From the NCBI GenBank assembly GCA_021234155.1, contig JAJEKV010000012.1, positions 7,220,448 through 7,284,447 of the forward strand: a stretch of 64,000 nucleotides of DNA, read 5' to 3'. The translations under genes and the position numbers were made by a program. Shown here one piece after another: positions 1 through 13,602 of this stretch (the stretch's first letter is position 1; every line of letters starts with the position of its first letter). Source of the DNA: Isoetes taiwanensis (lineage: Eukaryota > Streptophyta > Lycopodiopsida > Isoetales > Isoetaceae). The notes under the pieces were generated by a model. It ran no database searches and was not told the DNA's origin. It worked only from the letters and a program-made list of their open reading frames with translations.

Positions 1-31
1 AACTCATTGCTTCGTTCAGTTACGTATTGCT

Positions 32-340
32 TACCCCTCCTCTTAAGCTTACCTGACAAATCTCGACCCCTTCATCTTTGAACAATCTCCCACCCATTGA
101 TCTCAATAACACATGTCTCTCCTAGGATTCGCCACCTCTGCCCCATGCTTTAATAACCATTGAAAAGGACTTTACATACCTTCAAGTCCATAAGTTCCTT
201 CAATACATCATAAATGCTTCATCCCCAACTATTTTCTGAATTTTACATTTCTCCATATGCACCTTATTATTTATCATTTTGCACACATTTCACCAATTTA
301 AGCACATCATGCACAAATAGTCAAGATAAATCACACAACA
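32..340. repeat. Direct repeat copy A (~310 bp)
   Basis: This segment recurs in the same orientation at 2053-2363 with small indels and substitutions. Both copies start near a CCTCCTCTTAA motif and end with ATCACACAACA. The two copies enclose about 1.7 kb. They could be a segmental duplication or the LTRs of a small element. The ends lack the usual TG...CA, and no primer-binding site follows copy A. Confidence 0.85.
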
Positions 341-2052
341 TTATTTCCCCAGATTGTTCATGCGCGTCCCGGAGTGATTCTTCAAAAAATCTTTAACCAT
401 AGTCTTTGAAACGCCATATCAAACTCGCTCAAGCTGGTTGATTACATAAAATAGCTGCAACTTAATAAAATCAATCTATTCAAATCTCCCGGTTCTTCAA
501 AACATCATAAGTCTTCCAAGAGAAAATTAAAATTAAAAACTCTGCCTGTTGCCTCGATGGTGATTCTATGGCTTCATATAAATGTAATCACTTCAAGGGT
601 GGCAAGTCCATCGGTCGTTAGGCGCCTGGCTCTGCAGCAGTGTAGGCGCTCAATCCCTCTCACAACATTAGAAGATAAAATGGAAAGGCATGCGGTGACT
701 TCCACAAGGCGGTGTTTCTTGATCACCGATCTTGAGAGGAAATATAGTCTTCTGAAATTTTGAGAACATACAACTTGGGCTCCCAATGCATGATGATGTA
801 TTGGGGTCTTCAAAAATAGTGTAAGCCAGATCTTCCCATAGCGAACATCTTTGGAAAATGTAGCAATTCTAGATACTTTATGGACTTGAACTCGGGGTGT
901 GGTTGAAAACCAGATAACTTATCAATGAGCTGTTGCATAACTTGGAGGGTTCCACTATTCCTTCAACATTTAATATTTTTAATTTTCCCTTACTTCACCA
1001 TGCTTCACAACCCTTTATTTTTATTTTTCATTCCTCTTGCTTTCTCGGTACAATAGCGGCGATCTGCGTTCAGTGAGATGGGGCATCCATTTTTCTGCGA
1101 GGAGTACATTTATGGGCGTCCGGGCGAATCGACCCTTCTCCATCTGATTTTCTTACGGAGTTAAATCTTTCAAGAGACAGCGGTTTTTGTAAATGGAGAT
1201 CACCGAGGAAGTGCAGGGATATGAAAATGGATCATAGGTTAATTATGCGTGACGAGGATGCATCAATGGCGGATGATTAGAGACCCAGTTTCTTAAGTGA
1301 TGTCTTCATAGACCATGGCCGGCATGTATATCATTAGAATCGGAGAAGGCCAATTTTTCTTTGCGAGGATTAAACCTGCCGTGAGGATCTCATAGTAGGG
1401 GCTTGGCAATTCTTTTCTTTAAAACATAGAACAAGGAAGAATGAATATGGTTTCCTTTGCAGTATGGCGAAGCGAGAGATAGATGAAACGAAACTGAATT
1501 TTGAGCAGTAAGCCAATATCAAAGAGGAATTCTGAGCTAGCTTTGGTGGCTTCCTTCAATCAAATCAACAAGAATATACTAAATCACGGTACACTTTATT
1601 GCTTCCATTCTTATTGTCTTGTGGGTCAAAACAAGAAAGAAAGCGGAATGTAAATACCTGAATTTGCATCCAAATTTTAGTTATTCTCTACATTCATTTC
1701 CTTTTGCCATTCTTGTCACGGAATCACGAGAAAATGAAGTAATTCTTGAGAAAGAAACATATCATGCTAATAGAATCTTTCTACTCGACAAGCGCACCAC
1801 TTTGTATAATCAACGAAAGAAGGACCAAAAGCAGAAGCGACTTGCAAAGTATATGCGATGGATTGCATGTTCTCTTAACTTGAAATCAAGCAAAATTAAA
1901 GAGATGAATAATCACACTTCAAATCACATGCTAAATAAATCGGGAGGTTCATCCTCATCATTTTTCATTGTTTCTTCCATGGAAGATGCACTCTACAACG
2001 AGATCTTCAAGAAAACTCCAAGAGTGAGAGAGAGAGAGAGAATGAGGAGGCG
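341..2052. other. Spacer between the 310-bp repeats, no recognised gene
   Basis: I see no recognisable coding region. An open frame at 1619-2119 (+) is lysine- and arginine-rich, resembles no family I know and runs into repeat copy B. A purine-rich tract with a GA microsatellite occupies 2021-2050, directly before copy B. That is where a polypurine tract would lie if the repeats were LTRs, but nothing else supports an LTR element. Confidence 0.4.
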
Positions 2053-2363
2053 TACCCTCCTCTTAAACTTACAACAAATCCCTACGACCCTTCATCTTTT
2101 GAACAATCTCCACCATTAGATCTCAATAACTTACATGTCTCCTAGGATTAGCCACCTCACACCATGCTTTAACCATTGAAAAGGGACTTTTATACACCTT
2201 CAAGTCCCGTAGTTCAACTTCAATACATCATAAACACTTCATCCCCAATATTTCCACATTTTTTACATTTTCTCCATATTACACCATATTATTCTCCATT
2301 TTTGCACACATTTCACCAATTTAAGCACATCATGCACAAATAGTCAAGATAAATCACACAACA
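2053..2363. repeat. Direct repeat copy B, abutting the satellite array
   Basis: This is the second copy of the 32-340 segment. It stops at ATCACACAACA, and satellite sequence starts at the next base. The satellite is entered in the middle of a monomer, in its TTCTCGGACCAGGTTCAC module. Confidence 0.85.
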
Positions 2364-3608
2364 CTTCTCGGACAGGTTCACAGAGCAAAGAAAAGTTCAA
2401 CGGTCGGATCACAGGGAGGAATCACGGAATTAATGATCTTTAAGCGTCGCCCCGTGAATGTTGCCGAGAAAAATTGCCTCAAGGAAGCTTTTAGAGGCGC
2501 TCGCCTCACGGGTTCGGACTCTCCCCTCTAATGAGGAGGCCTTGCGAGGTCGGCCTTGTTTGACTTGAGCAAGTGTGCCGGCCCTCGGCCCCTTAACAAT
2601 TTGCCGAGATAGTTCTAGTGCAAACTATTTGATCTAAACCATATCCAAAATTTTTGAAAGTTAGCTGTATGTTGGCGATGACTTGGGAAGCTAGGCGACA
2701 AAAATAAATTTAAGTCCGTACTATGCATTAATTACGAATTTACGAATGTCTTGCTCTGCGCAAAGCGGCCCTTGACTTCCTAAGCGCCTGGCAGGTACGG
2801 GTCAAACTCCATTAGTCGGTTAAACGCCCGGCGTTCTCAGCGCATATGATCGGCCATGTCCCAGGTGCAAAGACCCAAAAGCTAAGCACCGGCGCAAACC
2901 GCTAGAACACGGAAACTCATAGGGTTCGTTTGGAGGCTCTATCCTTGTCGGTTGACTAGGACCTTGCCGTGTCTTGAGGTAGAGGTGTTGGCGCGGAGCC
3001 ACGAGACCTAAAACCACGAGAGCGGCTGCCCAAAATTCCTCTCCAGAAGGCATGGCAGCCGGACGGGCAACTTCCTCTCACGGGCAAGTGATGCATCACG
3101 CAATGGACTCGGGCGTCGACGTGCCCTAGGGACCAAGTTTGGCGAGAAGCCCACCCTTCTCGGCGCCAAACTATCTCATGTGCAACAACACTCGTAGTCA
3201 AATTGTGGCCTGGGAGGTGGGCTGCTTTGAGAAATCTTTTCCTCAATGTGGTACGTCGTGTTTCTTTCTTTTTACCAAAACCGATGAGTGTAACTTGGTC
3301 CTAGGGTAATTTGGCATTCGGGACGATGTGGCGGTCGAGATCGGCATTTGAGACCCTCGCAATGCCAGAAACGACAAAACACTGGTTTCTATGTCGCCCA
3401 TGAAGGACGCTTGGCAGTTTGATATGTTCTCCGGACCCGGATGTTGGATTTTGGACCTTCTCGGACCAGGTTCACGGAACAAAGGAAGTTCAGCGGTGGG
3501 ATCACGGGGAGCCGAGATCCAAGATGTGGTCTTTAAGCGTCGCCCCGGTATTTGCCGAAAAGCGCCGAAGCTTTGGGGCTCGCCTCTGGGTTGACTCTCC
3601 CCTCTAAT

Positions 3609-4083
3609 GAGGAGGCACAAGGTCCTGGCCTTGTTTGACTTAGGCAGTGTGCCGGCCTCGGTACACGCGCCCAACAACAGCTGCCGGGGCCGGATTCACA
3701 GGTACTAAACTATTTGATCTAAACCATATCGAAATTTTTGAGAGGATTGCTTTGTATGTTGGCGATGACTTAGGAAGCTAGGTGACAAAATCAGAATTTA
3801 AGTCAAGTACTATGCATTAATTCTGAATTCCCCGAATGTCTCTTACTCTTTATAGCGGCCTTGACTTCTAAGCGCCTGGCAGGAAGTACGAGTCAAACTC
3901 CATTCCGTCGGTTCCCTTGCTTGGCGTTCTCAGCGCATGTGATCGGCCCGTCCAAGTGCAAAGGCCAAACTGGCACCCAAAGCACGCCAAACCACTGGGA
4001 GACACGACAGCTCATACGAGAAGAAATTTGCCTCGGGAAGCTTTTGGGGCGCCTCCACAGGAGTTGGACTCACCTCTCCTAAT
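3609..4083. repeat. Short satellite monomer 1 (~475 bp)
   Basis: This interval passes straight from the GACAGCTCAT module to the GCCTCGGGAAGC module. The ~640 bp present in long monomers, from AGGGTTTCGTTTGGAG to the GCGTCGCCC module, is missing. Confidence 0.85.
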
Positions 4084-6288
4084 GAGGAGGCCTTGCAAGG
4101 TCCTTGTTTGACTTGGGCAAGTGTGCCAGCTCAGTGCCAAACAGTGCCGGACCGTTCTAGTGCAAATATTTGATTAAAACCTGTCCAGGTGCGAAGTTAA
4201 CAGCAGCATATGTTGGGCATTGACTTAGGAAGCTAAGGTGACAAAATCAAATTTAAGTCCCATTACTATGTAGGTAATTCTACAATTTTACGAATGTCTT
4301 GCTACTACAAAGCGGCCCTTGACTTCCTAAGCGCCTGGCAGGTACGGTCAAACTCCATTCAAATCGAGTTAGCTTGCCCAGCGTTCTCAGCACATATGAT
4401 CGGCCATGTCCCAAGTCACAAAGACCAAACTCGGCACCCAGCGCAAACCACCTTTCGTTGGAAGCTCTCATAGGGTTTCACGTTTGGAGCTCTATCCTTG
4501 TCGGTTGACTAGGACCTTGCGCCTTGTCTTGAGGTAGAGGGTGTTGGCGCGGGAGGCACGGACCCTAAAACCACCGGAGGCAGCTTGCCCCAATTCTCTC
4601 CAGAAGGCCACGGCGGCAGACGGGCAGCTTCCCCTCTCCGGGCAGGTGATGCATCCTGCGCGATGGGACTCGGGCGTCGACATTTGCCCTAGGGACCAGA
4701 GTTTTGTGGCGGAAGCCCGCACCCTTCTACGGCGCCAAACTATCTCGTATGCGACACACTCGTGGTCGATTGGCTAGGGTGGGCTGGATCTTGCAATGTG
4801 GGGTAAGTGTTTCTTTCTTTTACAAAACCGGCCAGGTGTAGCTTGGTCCCTAGGGTAATTTTGGCATTCCGGACGATGTGTGGCGGTGAATCGGCATTTG
4901 AGCCTCATGATGTCCAGAGCAATAAAACACTGGTTTCTAGCGTATTAATAAGCGCAGCGGGGGCGCTTGGCAGTTTGATATATGTTCTCCGGGCCGGATG
5001 TTGGATTTTTGGACCTTCTCGGACCGGGTTCACCGGAGCCTGAAAGAGTTCAGCGGTGGGATACGAGGAGCGAGATCCAGGATGTAGTCTTTAAGCGTCA
5101 CGCCCCGGTATTTGCGAAGAGCTTCCTCGGGAAGCTTTTGGGGCCTCGCCTCACGGGGAGTTCGGACTCTCCTCTAATGAGGAGGCCTTGCAAGGTCCAC
5201 AGCCTTGTTTGACTTGGGCAAGTGTGCCCGGCTCAGTGCCCCAGCTCTTGTTCCCGGGGCGGATTCTAGTGCAAACTTATTTGATCTAAACCCATATCAA
5301 AATTTTTTGAAAGTTAGCTTTGCCATGTTGGCGATGACTTGAAGCTAGCTGACAAAAATCCAGAATTTAAGTCCATCTATGCATTAATTACGAATTCCCA
5401 GATGTCCCGCTCTCTCTTACCAAGCGGCCCACTTGACTGGCGCCCTAGCAGGAAAATCCACGAGGTCAAACTCATTAGAAAATTCGGTTCCCTTGCTTAG
5501 CGTTCTCAAGCGCATGTATTCCGGCCATCCAGGGTGCAAAAGACTAAACTTCACGGCACCAAAAGCATGACCTGCTAGAACACAGAAACTCATGGGGTTT
5601 CGTTTGGCGGAAAACTCTATCGCCCTTCAGTTGACTAGGACGCTGCGTAAAATGTCTTGAGGTAGAGGGGTGTTGGCGCGGTGCGGACCCTAAAACCACC
5701 GGAAGCAGCTTGCCACAAAATTTACTCTCCAGGCCTGGCCAGAATGAACCCTTCTCCTCTCGGGCCAGTGATGCAGCCGCGATGGACTCGGGCGTCGACA
5801 TTGCCCTAGGGACCAAGTTTTGTGGCGGGAAGCACTAACTGAAGAAGGCGCCAAACTATCTCACATGGCCACACACACTCGTAGTCAGTGCTGGGAGGTG
5901 GGCTGCTGAATCTGCAATGTAGGGCGTGGAGTGTTTCTTTCTTTTTGCAAAACCGGCCCAAGTGTAACCCACGCCCTAGGAGTAATTTTGGCATTCGGGG
6001 CGATGTGGCAGTGAATGGCATTTGAACCTCGCAATGTCCGACGACAGAAACACTTTGGTTTCTACAGCATCGCCCGCGGGGCGGCAGCGGTTTGATAGCA
6101 TGTTCTCCGGACGGATGTTGGTTTTTGGACCTTCCGGACCAGGTTCTGGAACAAAGTTCAGCAGTACGGATCTGAGCCGAGATCTGGGGAGTGTGATCTT
6201 TCGCGCTTACGCCCCCGGCGGGTAGCTGCCAGAAAAAGCCTCGAAATTTTGGGGCTCGCCTCACAGGGTCCGGACTCCTCCCCTCTAG

Positions 6289-6730
6289 CGGGAGGCCTTA
6301 CGAGGTCTGTGTTGACTTAGGCAAAGGTGTGCCCGGCTCAGGCCCAACAGCAATTTGCCGAGATGGTTCCTGAGTCAAACACTATTTGATCTAAACCATA
6401 TCCAAAATTTTTGAGGGATTATGGCGATGACTTAGGAAGCTAGGTGACTGAAAGGTAATCAATTTAAGTCCCGTGCCAATTCACAGTTCTGAGATGTCCC
6501 TCTGTTATGACTTCTAAGCGCCTAGCGGAAGTCTGATTCAAACTCCATTCAAGTGATTCCACACTTGCTTAGCGTTCTCAATTTGCATGTGATCGTTGCG
6601 TCCACTCAAGTGCAAAGACCAAACTTCGGCACCAAAGCGCAAACCTGTAGAACACGACAACTCATGCGGCGGAAAGGGCGCCTCGGGAAGCTTTGGGTCT
6701 GCGCCTCTGTGATTCGGACTCCCCTCTAAT
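6289..6730. repeat. Short satellite monomer 2 (~442 bp)
   Basis: It has the same internal deletion as the other short monomers. The join reads CAACTCATGCGG followed by GGGCGCCTCGGG near 6660-6690. Confidence 0.85.
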
Positions 6731-8886
6731 GAGGGAGGCCTTGCAAAGATCCACAGCCTTGTTTGACTTGGGCTTAAGTACATTTCGGTACCCAACAACG
6801 GTACACTGGGGCCAGTTCTGATGCAAGCTATTTGGTCTGAAGCCATATCAAAATTTTTGAAGGATTGCTTTTGTATGTTGGTGGCCGGAAGCTAGTGACA
6901 AAATCGAATTTAAGTCAGGTACTTATGCATTAATTCTGATTCTGATTCTTGCTACTAAGCTGACCCTTGACTTCTAGCAGGGATCTGGTCCCAAACTCAT
7001 TAAAGTCGGTTCAGCTTGAACCTCATTTGATCGGCCATGTCCCAAATTAAAAGGCCAAAACTTCGGCTAGCGCAAACCCTGCTAGAACACCGGAAACTCA
7101 TAGGGTTTGTTTCGGAGCTCTATGTCAGTTTGAAGCTAGGACCTTGCGCCTTGTCTTGAGGTAGAGGGGGTGTTGGCGGCGCGGGCTCACGGACCCTAAA
7201 AAACCACTGACGGCTTGCCCCCAAAATTCTCCTCTAAGAAGGCCTACAGCGGCCGGACGAAGACGCTTCCCTCTCGGGCAAGTGATCTGTCTCTGCCAAT
7301 GGACTGGGCGTCGACATTGCCCTAGGGACCAAGTTTGTGGCCCGGCCACCCTTCTGACGCCAAACTATCTCATGTCTGACACCTCGTAGTCGATTGGCCC
7401 TGGGTGGGCTGCTTGAATCTTGCAATGTAGGTAGTAAGTGTTTCTCTTTTGCAAAGCCAAGTAGTGTAACTTGGTCCCAGGGCCGTTGGCATTCACGATG
7501 TGGCGGTCGAATCGGCATTTGAACCCTCACGATCATCCGACAGCAAAGAAACACTTCCTGGTTTCTACATGCTTGGGGCGCTTGTGATTTGATATGTTCT
7601 CCGGGCCGGATGTTGGATTTTTGGACCTTCCGGACGGGGTTCTGCGGAACAAAAGTTCAGCGGTGGGATCTTGAGGAGCAGGGAATCCGAGATGTGGTCT
7701 TTAGCGTCGCCCGTGGTGTTGCCGAGCTTCCTCGCTTTTGGGGCTTTAGCCTCTGGGGTTGGACTCTCCCCTGTGGGAGGCCTTGCAGGTCTGGCCTTGT
7801 TTGGCTTGAGCAAGGTGGCTGCCATTTCCGAAACACCCAACAGCAGTTTGCCGGACCGTTCTGGGTGCAAACTATTTGATCTAAACCATATCAAAATTTT
7901 TGAAAGTTGCTTTGTATGTTGGCGATGACTTAGGAAGCTAGTGACAAAAATCCCAATTTAAGTCAGAGTACTATGCATTAATTACGAAGATTCAGATATC
8001 TTTACTCTGCCAAAGCGGCCTTGACTTCATACAGGAAGTGAGGTCAAACTCCATTCCATTCCTGATTCCCCTTGCTTCCATTCTCCAGCTGCATGTATTC
8101 GGCCCACGTCCAAAGTGCAAAAGACCAAAACTACGGCGCCCAAAGCGCAAACCTGCTAGAACACGACAACTCATAGGGTTCCGCGTTTGGAGAATCTATC
8201 CTTGTCAGTTGACTAGGACCTTTACTTGGCCGTGTCTTGGGTAGAGGGGTGGCAGCGAGCCACGGACCTAAAACCACCCCGGAGGCAGAGCTTGCCCCAA
8301 AATTCCTCTCCAGAAGGCCACATGGCCGGCGGACCGAAGACGCTTCCCCTCTCGGGGCCAGGCGATGCATGCGCCAGTGGACTCGAGCGGCTCGTGAGCC
8401 CCTGGGGACCAAGTTTTGTGGCGGAAGCCCACCCCTTCTCGAGCCAAACTATCTCATGTGCAACACACTTTCGTGGTGATTGGCCTGGGAGGTGTTCTTG
8501 AATCTTGCAATGTAGGGCGTAAGTGTTTCTTTTTCTTTTACCAAAACCGTAGTGTAACTTGGTCCCTAAGGTAGTACAGCATTCGGACGATGTGGCGAGA
8601 AGTCGGAATCGGCATTGAACCTCGCAATGTCAAAACGACAAAACACTGGTTTCTAGCATCGCCCGCCGGGGCGCTTGTGATTTGATATGATATTCTCCGG
8701 ACGGATGTTGGTTTTGGACCTTCTCGGACCAGGTTCACGGAACAAAGGATTCAGCAGTCGGATCACGGGGCAAGGGTCCGGGAGTGTAGTCTTTAAGCGC
8801 CGCGCCCCGTGGGCCTTGCCAGGAAAAGGCGCCTCGGGGAAGCTTTGGGGCTCGCCTCACGGGGTTCGAGACTCTCCCCCTCTAAT

Positions 8887-9355
8887 GGGAGGCCTTGCAA
8901 GGTCCTGGCCTTGTTTGGCTTGGGCAAAGTGTGCCCGGCTCAGTGCCCAACAGCATTTTGAGGGCCAGTTCTGAAGGTGCAAACTGTTGATCCTAAACCA
9001 TATCCAAAATTTTTACGAAAGTTGGCACAGCTATGTTGGTGATGACTTAGGAAATGGTGACAAAAATCCAATTTAAGTCATTACTATGTAGGTAATTAAA
9101 GTTTAGAATGTCTTGCTCTTTGTAAAAGCCACTTGACTTCTACTTTGCCACAACAGGAAAATGCAATTAGAAACTCCATTAAATCGAGTTCCTTGCTTGG
9201 CGTTCTCAGCGCATGTGATGACCACGTCCCAAGTGCAAAAATTAAACCGGCACCCAAAGCGCCAAACCTGCTAGAACACGGCTAACTCATGCCGGAAGGG
9301 CGCCTCGGGGAAGCTTTTGGGGCTCGCCTCTGCAGTTCGGACTCTCCCCTCTAAT
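8887..9355. repeat. Short satellite monomer 3 (~469 bp)
   Basis: It has the same internal deletion. The join lies near 9285-9312, where AACTCATGC runs into GGGCGCCTCGGGG. Confidence 0.85.
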
Positions 9356-10436
9356 GAGGAGGCCACACAGGAGTCTGACCTTGTTTTGGCTTGAGCAAGT
9401 GTGCGGCTCAATTGCCCAACAACGAGGACGTTTCTAATTGCAACTATTGATCTAAACATATCCAAAATTTTGAAAGTTATGGCACAGCAATATTTGTGAC
9501 TTAGGAAGCTAGGTGACAAAAATCGAAATTTAAGTCAGAGTACTATGCATTAATTACGAATTCTGAAGATGTCTTGCTACTACAAAGCGGCCCTTACTTC
9601 TCGCGCCTGGCAGAGTCTGAGGTCAAACTCCATTAAAATCGGTTAAAGCAGCCAGATTCTCAAGCGCATATGATCGGCCATGTCCCAAGTGCAAAAGACA
9701 AAACTTCGGCACCCAAAGCATAAACCACACTAGAACACAGAGCTCATAGGGTTTACGTTTGAACTCTATCCTTGTCGGTTGACTAGGACCTTGCTGTCTT
9801 GAGGTAGAGGGTTGGCGCGGTACGGACCCTAAAAACCACCGGAGCGGCACCCCAAAATTCCTCTCCACGAAGGCCACAGCGTGAGGGCCGGGCAACTTCC
9901 CTCTCGGGCAGTGATGCATCTGCCCCTTGTTGGACTCGGAGCGTCGACATTGCCCTAGGGACCAAGTTTTGTGACCCACCCCTTCTCGAAGCGCCAAACT
10001 ATCTCATGTGCAACACACTCGTAGTAGTCAATTGGCCTAGGAGGTGGGTGAATCTTTGCAATGTGGGGCGTAAGTGTTTCTTTCTTTTCAAACCGTACTT
10101 AGTGTAACTTGGTCCCTAGGGTAATTTTGGCATTCGGACGGTGTGGGCGGAAGTCGAGATGATCGGCATTTCGAGACCTCATGATGTCCGACGGCAGGCT
10201 TTGGTTTCTAGCGTAAGCGCGGGGCGGCAGCGGTTTGATATGTTCTCCGGACGGATGTTGGATTTTTGGACCTTCTGGGACCCGGGGTTCTGGAACAAAG
10301 AAGAAGAGTTCATGATCCCGGATCTGGGAGCCGAGATCAAGATGTAGTCTTTAAGCGTCGCCCGTGACCGGCGCGAGAAGAGCTTCCTCGAAAGCTTTGG
10401 GGGCACCGCCTCACAGGGTTGGACTCTCCCTCTAAT

Positions 10437-10897
10437 GAGGAGGCCTTGCAAGATCCGGCCTTGTTTGACTTGAGCCAGTGTGCGGCTCTTGACATGTTTG
10501 CACGGGCCGGGGTTCTAGTACAAAACTATTTGATCTAAACCATAGCCAAAATTTTTGAAGAGATTGTGGCACATATGTTGGCGATGACTTAGGAAAGCTA
10601 GGTGACAAAAATCAGAATTTAAGTCCAGGTACTATGCATTAATTCTGATTCTGAATGTCTTGCTCTGCAAAGCGGCCCTTGACTTCTAAGCGCCTAGCGG
10701 GAAATGCGAGGTCAAACTCCATTAGTCGGTTCCCTTGCTTCGCGTTCTCAGCGCATGTGATGTGCGTCCCAAGTGCAAGGAGCCAAAACTACATGCCCAA
10801 AGCGCAAACCTGCTGGGGCTTTGACAACTCATGCGGAAAAGGGGCGCCTCGGGAGCTTTTTGGGGCTCGCCTCTAGCAGTTGGGACTCTCCTCTAAT
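10437..10897. repeat. Short satellite monomer 4 (~461 bp)
   Basis: It has the same internal deletion, with the join near 10825-10855. One long monomer separates it from short monomer 3. Confidence 0.85.
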
Positions 10898-13135
10898 GAG
10901 GAGGCCTTGCGAGGTCCACGGCAGCCTTGTTTGACTTGGGCAAGTGTGCCATTTCAGTGTAACATGTTGCCGAGGGCCAGTTCTGGTCTAAACTATTTGA
11001 TCTAAACCATCCAAAATTTTTTGAAGTTGTGGCACAGCATATTTGGCTGATGACTTGGGAAGCTAGCGACAAAAATCCCGAATTAAGTCAGGTACTAATA
11101 GGTAATTCTGATTTCACGAATGTCTTGCTACACTACAAAGCGGCCCACTTGACTTCCTAGCGCCTGGCAAGGATCGAGGTCCAAACTCCATTCGTCGGTT
11201 AAAAAGCATGGCGTTCTCAGCGCATATGATGGCCCATGTCCCAAGTGCAAAAGACCAAAGGCTTCGGCACCCAAAGCATAAACCACCGCTAGAACACGGA
11301 AACTCATGAGGTTTCTACGTTTGGGAGAGCTCTATCCTTGTCAGTTGACTGAGACCTTGCATACTTGTCTTGAGGTAGAGGGTGTTGGCGGGAGCATACG
11401 GACCCTAAAAACCACGAGGCAGCACTTGAAATTCCTCTCCGAGGCCACAGCCGAGGGCCGGAGCAACTTCCCTCTCGGGCAGTGATGCTGTCACTGCATG
11501 ATGGACTCGAGCGTCGACATTTGCCCTGGGGACCAAGTTTTGTGGCCGGAAGCCCACCCGCCTAGAAGAAGCGCCAAACTATCTCATGTGCAACACACTG
11601 GTAGTCAATTGAAAGCTAGGAGGTGGGCTGGCACGAGATCTCCTCTTGATGTAGGGCGTGAGTGTTTCTTTTCTTTTTGCAAAGCCAAGCCCGGGTGCTT
11701 GGTCCCCTAGGGTAATTTTGGCATTCGGATGTGGCCAGTCAGACTCGGCATTCCCAGACCTCACTTGTGTCAGAGCGACAAAACACTTTGGTTTCTGGCG
11801 CTTTATCGCCTTGAGGCGCTTGGCAGTTTGATATATTCTCCCGAGACGGATGTTGGATTTTTGGACCTTCGGACGGGTTCACCGGAACAAAGAGTTCAGC
11901 GGTCGGATCACGGGGAACGAATCCGGGAGTGTGGTCTTTGCGTCACGCCCGTGACTGCCGGAAAACTTCCTCGAAAAGCTTTTGGGGCTCGCCTCCTGAA
12001 GTTAGGACCTCTCCCCCCTCATGAGGAGGCCTTGCAAAGTCCACAGCCTTGTTTGACTTGAGCAAGTGTGCCCGGCTCGGTGCCTTAACAACGAAATTTC
12101 TTGGGACACAGGACCTGGTGCAAACTAAGGCCCCATCTAAACCATATCAAAATTTTTGAAAGTTGGCTGTATGTTGGCGATGACTTAGGAAGCTAGGTGA
12201 CAAAAATCAGAAATTTAAGTGGTACTATGCATTAATTACGAATTCTGAATGTCTTGCACTCACGCAAAAGCGGCCCTTGACTTCTGCCTAGCAGGGAAGT
12301 CTGAGGTCCAAACTCCATTCGTCCAGTTCCCTTGCTTCGCGTTCTCAAGCGCATGTGGTGGCCCGCATTCCCAAGTGCAAAGACCAAAACTCGGCACCCA
12401 AAGCGCCAAACCACTGCTGGGGCGACAACTCATAGGGTTTTACGTTTCGGGCTCTATCCTTGTCCGGTTGAGAGAAGCTGGGACCTTTAGCATCTTGAGG
12501 GTAGAGGGTGTTGGCCTTGAGGAGCGCGGACCCTAAAACCACGGGCGACTTGCCCCAAAATTCCTCAGAAGGCCACACAGCGTGGACCGGGCAGCTTCCC
12601 TCTCCCGGGAGCCAAGTGATGCATCTGCCTTGATGGACTCGGAGGCGTCGACATTGCCCTGGGATGACCAAGTTTTGTGGCCCACCCTTCTCGAAGGCGC
12701 CAAAACTTATCATGTCTGACACACTCGTGGTCGATTGGCCCTGGGGTGTTCTTTGAATCACTATGATGTGGGGCGTGGGTGTTTCTTTTTGCAAAACCGG
12801 CCCAAGTGCTAACTTGGTCCCTAGGGTAATTTTATTCCGGACGATGTGTGGCGGTGAATCCGGCATTTCGAACCTCGCGGCCATCCCGACGACAAAAACA
12901 CTTTAGTTTCTACTACTTTATCGCCAGCGGGGCGCTTGTTGATATATTCTCCGGACGGATGTTGGTTTTGGACCTTCTCGGACCAGGTTCACGGAACAAA
13001 GGATTCAGCGGTCGGATCGGGGCAGGGTCAGGGGTGTGGTCTTTAAGCGCTACGCCCCGTGGGCTTGTTACCCGAGAAAGGCGCCTGGGAAGCTTTGGGA
13101 GGCTCGCCTCACGAGGTTCGGACTCTCCCTCTAAT

Positions 13136-13602
13136 AGGGGAGGCCTTGCAAGGTCCTGGCCTTGTTTGACTTGGGCAAGGAGTAATGCCCGGCTGGTGCA
13201 ACAAAGGGCTGCCGGGGCCGGATTTCTGAGTGCAAACTATTTGATCTAAACCATATTATCAAAATTTTTTGAAAGTTAGCACATATGTTGGCGGCTTAGG
13301 AAGCTGGTAAACAAAATCAGAATTAAGTCCGTTACTATGCGGTAATTACGAATTCTACGAATGTCTTGCTCATGGCCCTTGACTCTAAGCGCCTAGCCAG
13401 GAAATGCGGGTCAAACTCCATTAAAAGTCGGTTCCCTTGCTTAGCGTTCTCGAAGCGCATGTGATCGGCCCACCCAAGTCACGAAACCAAAACTTCGGCA
13501 CCCAAAGCGCAAACCACTGCTTCAGAACACGACAGCTCATGCGGAAAGGTGCCTCGGGAAGCTTTTGGGGCTCGCCTCCTGAGTTCGGACTCTCCCTCTA
13601 AT
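13136..13602. repeat. Short satellite monomer 5 (~467 bp)
   Basis: It has the same internal deletion. The join lies near 13535-13560, where AGCTCATGCGG runs into GTGCCTCGGGAAGC. Confidence 0.85.

Noticed and set aside
1619-2119. A 166-codon frame that might be a small gene
   Set aside because: It runs through a GA microsatellite and into the 310-bp repeat and has no recognisable domain.
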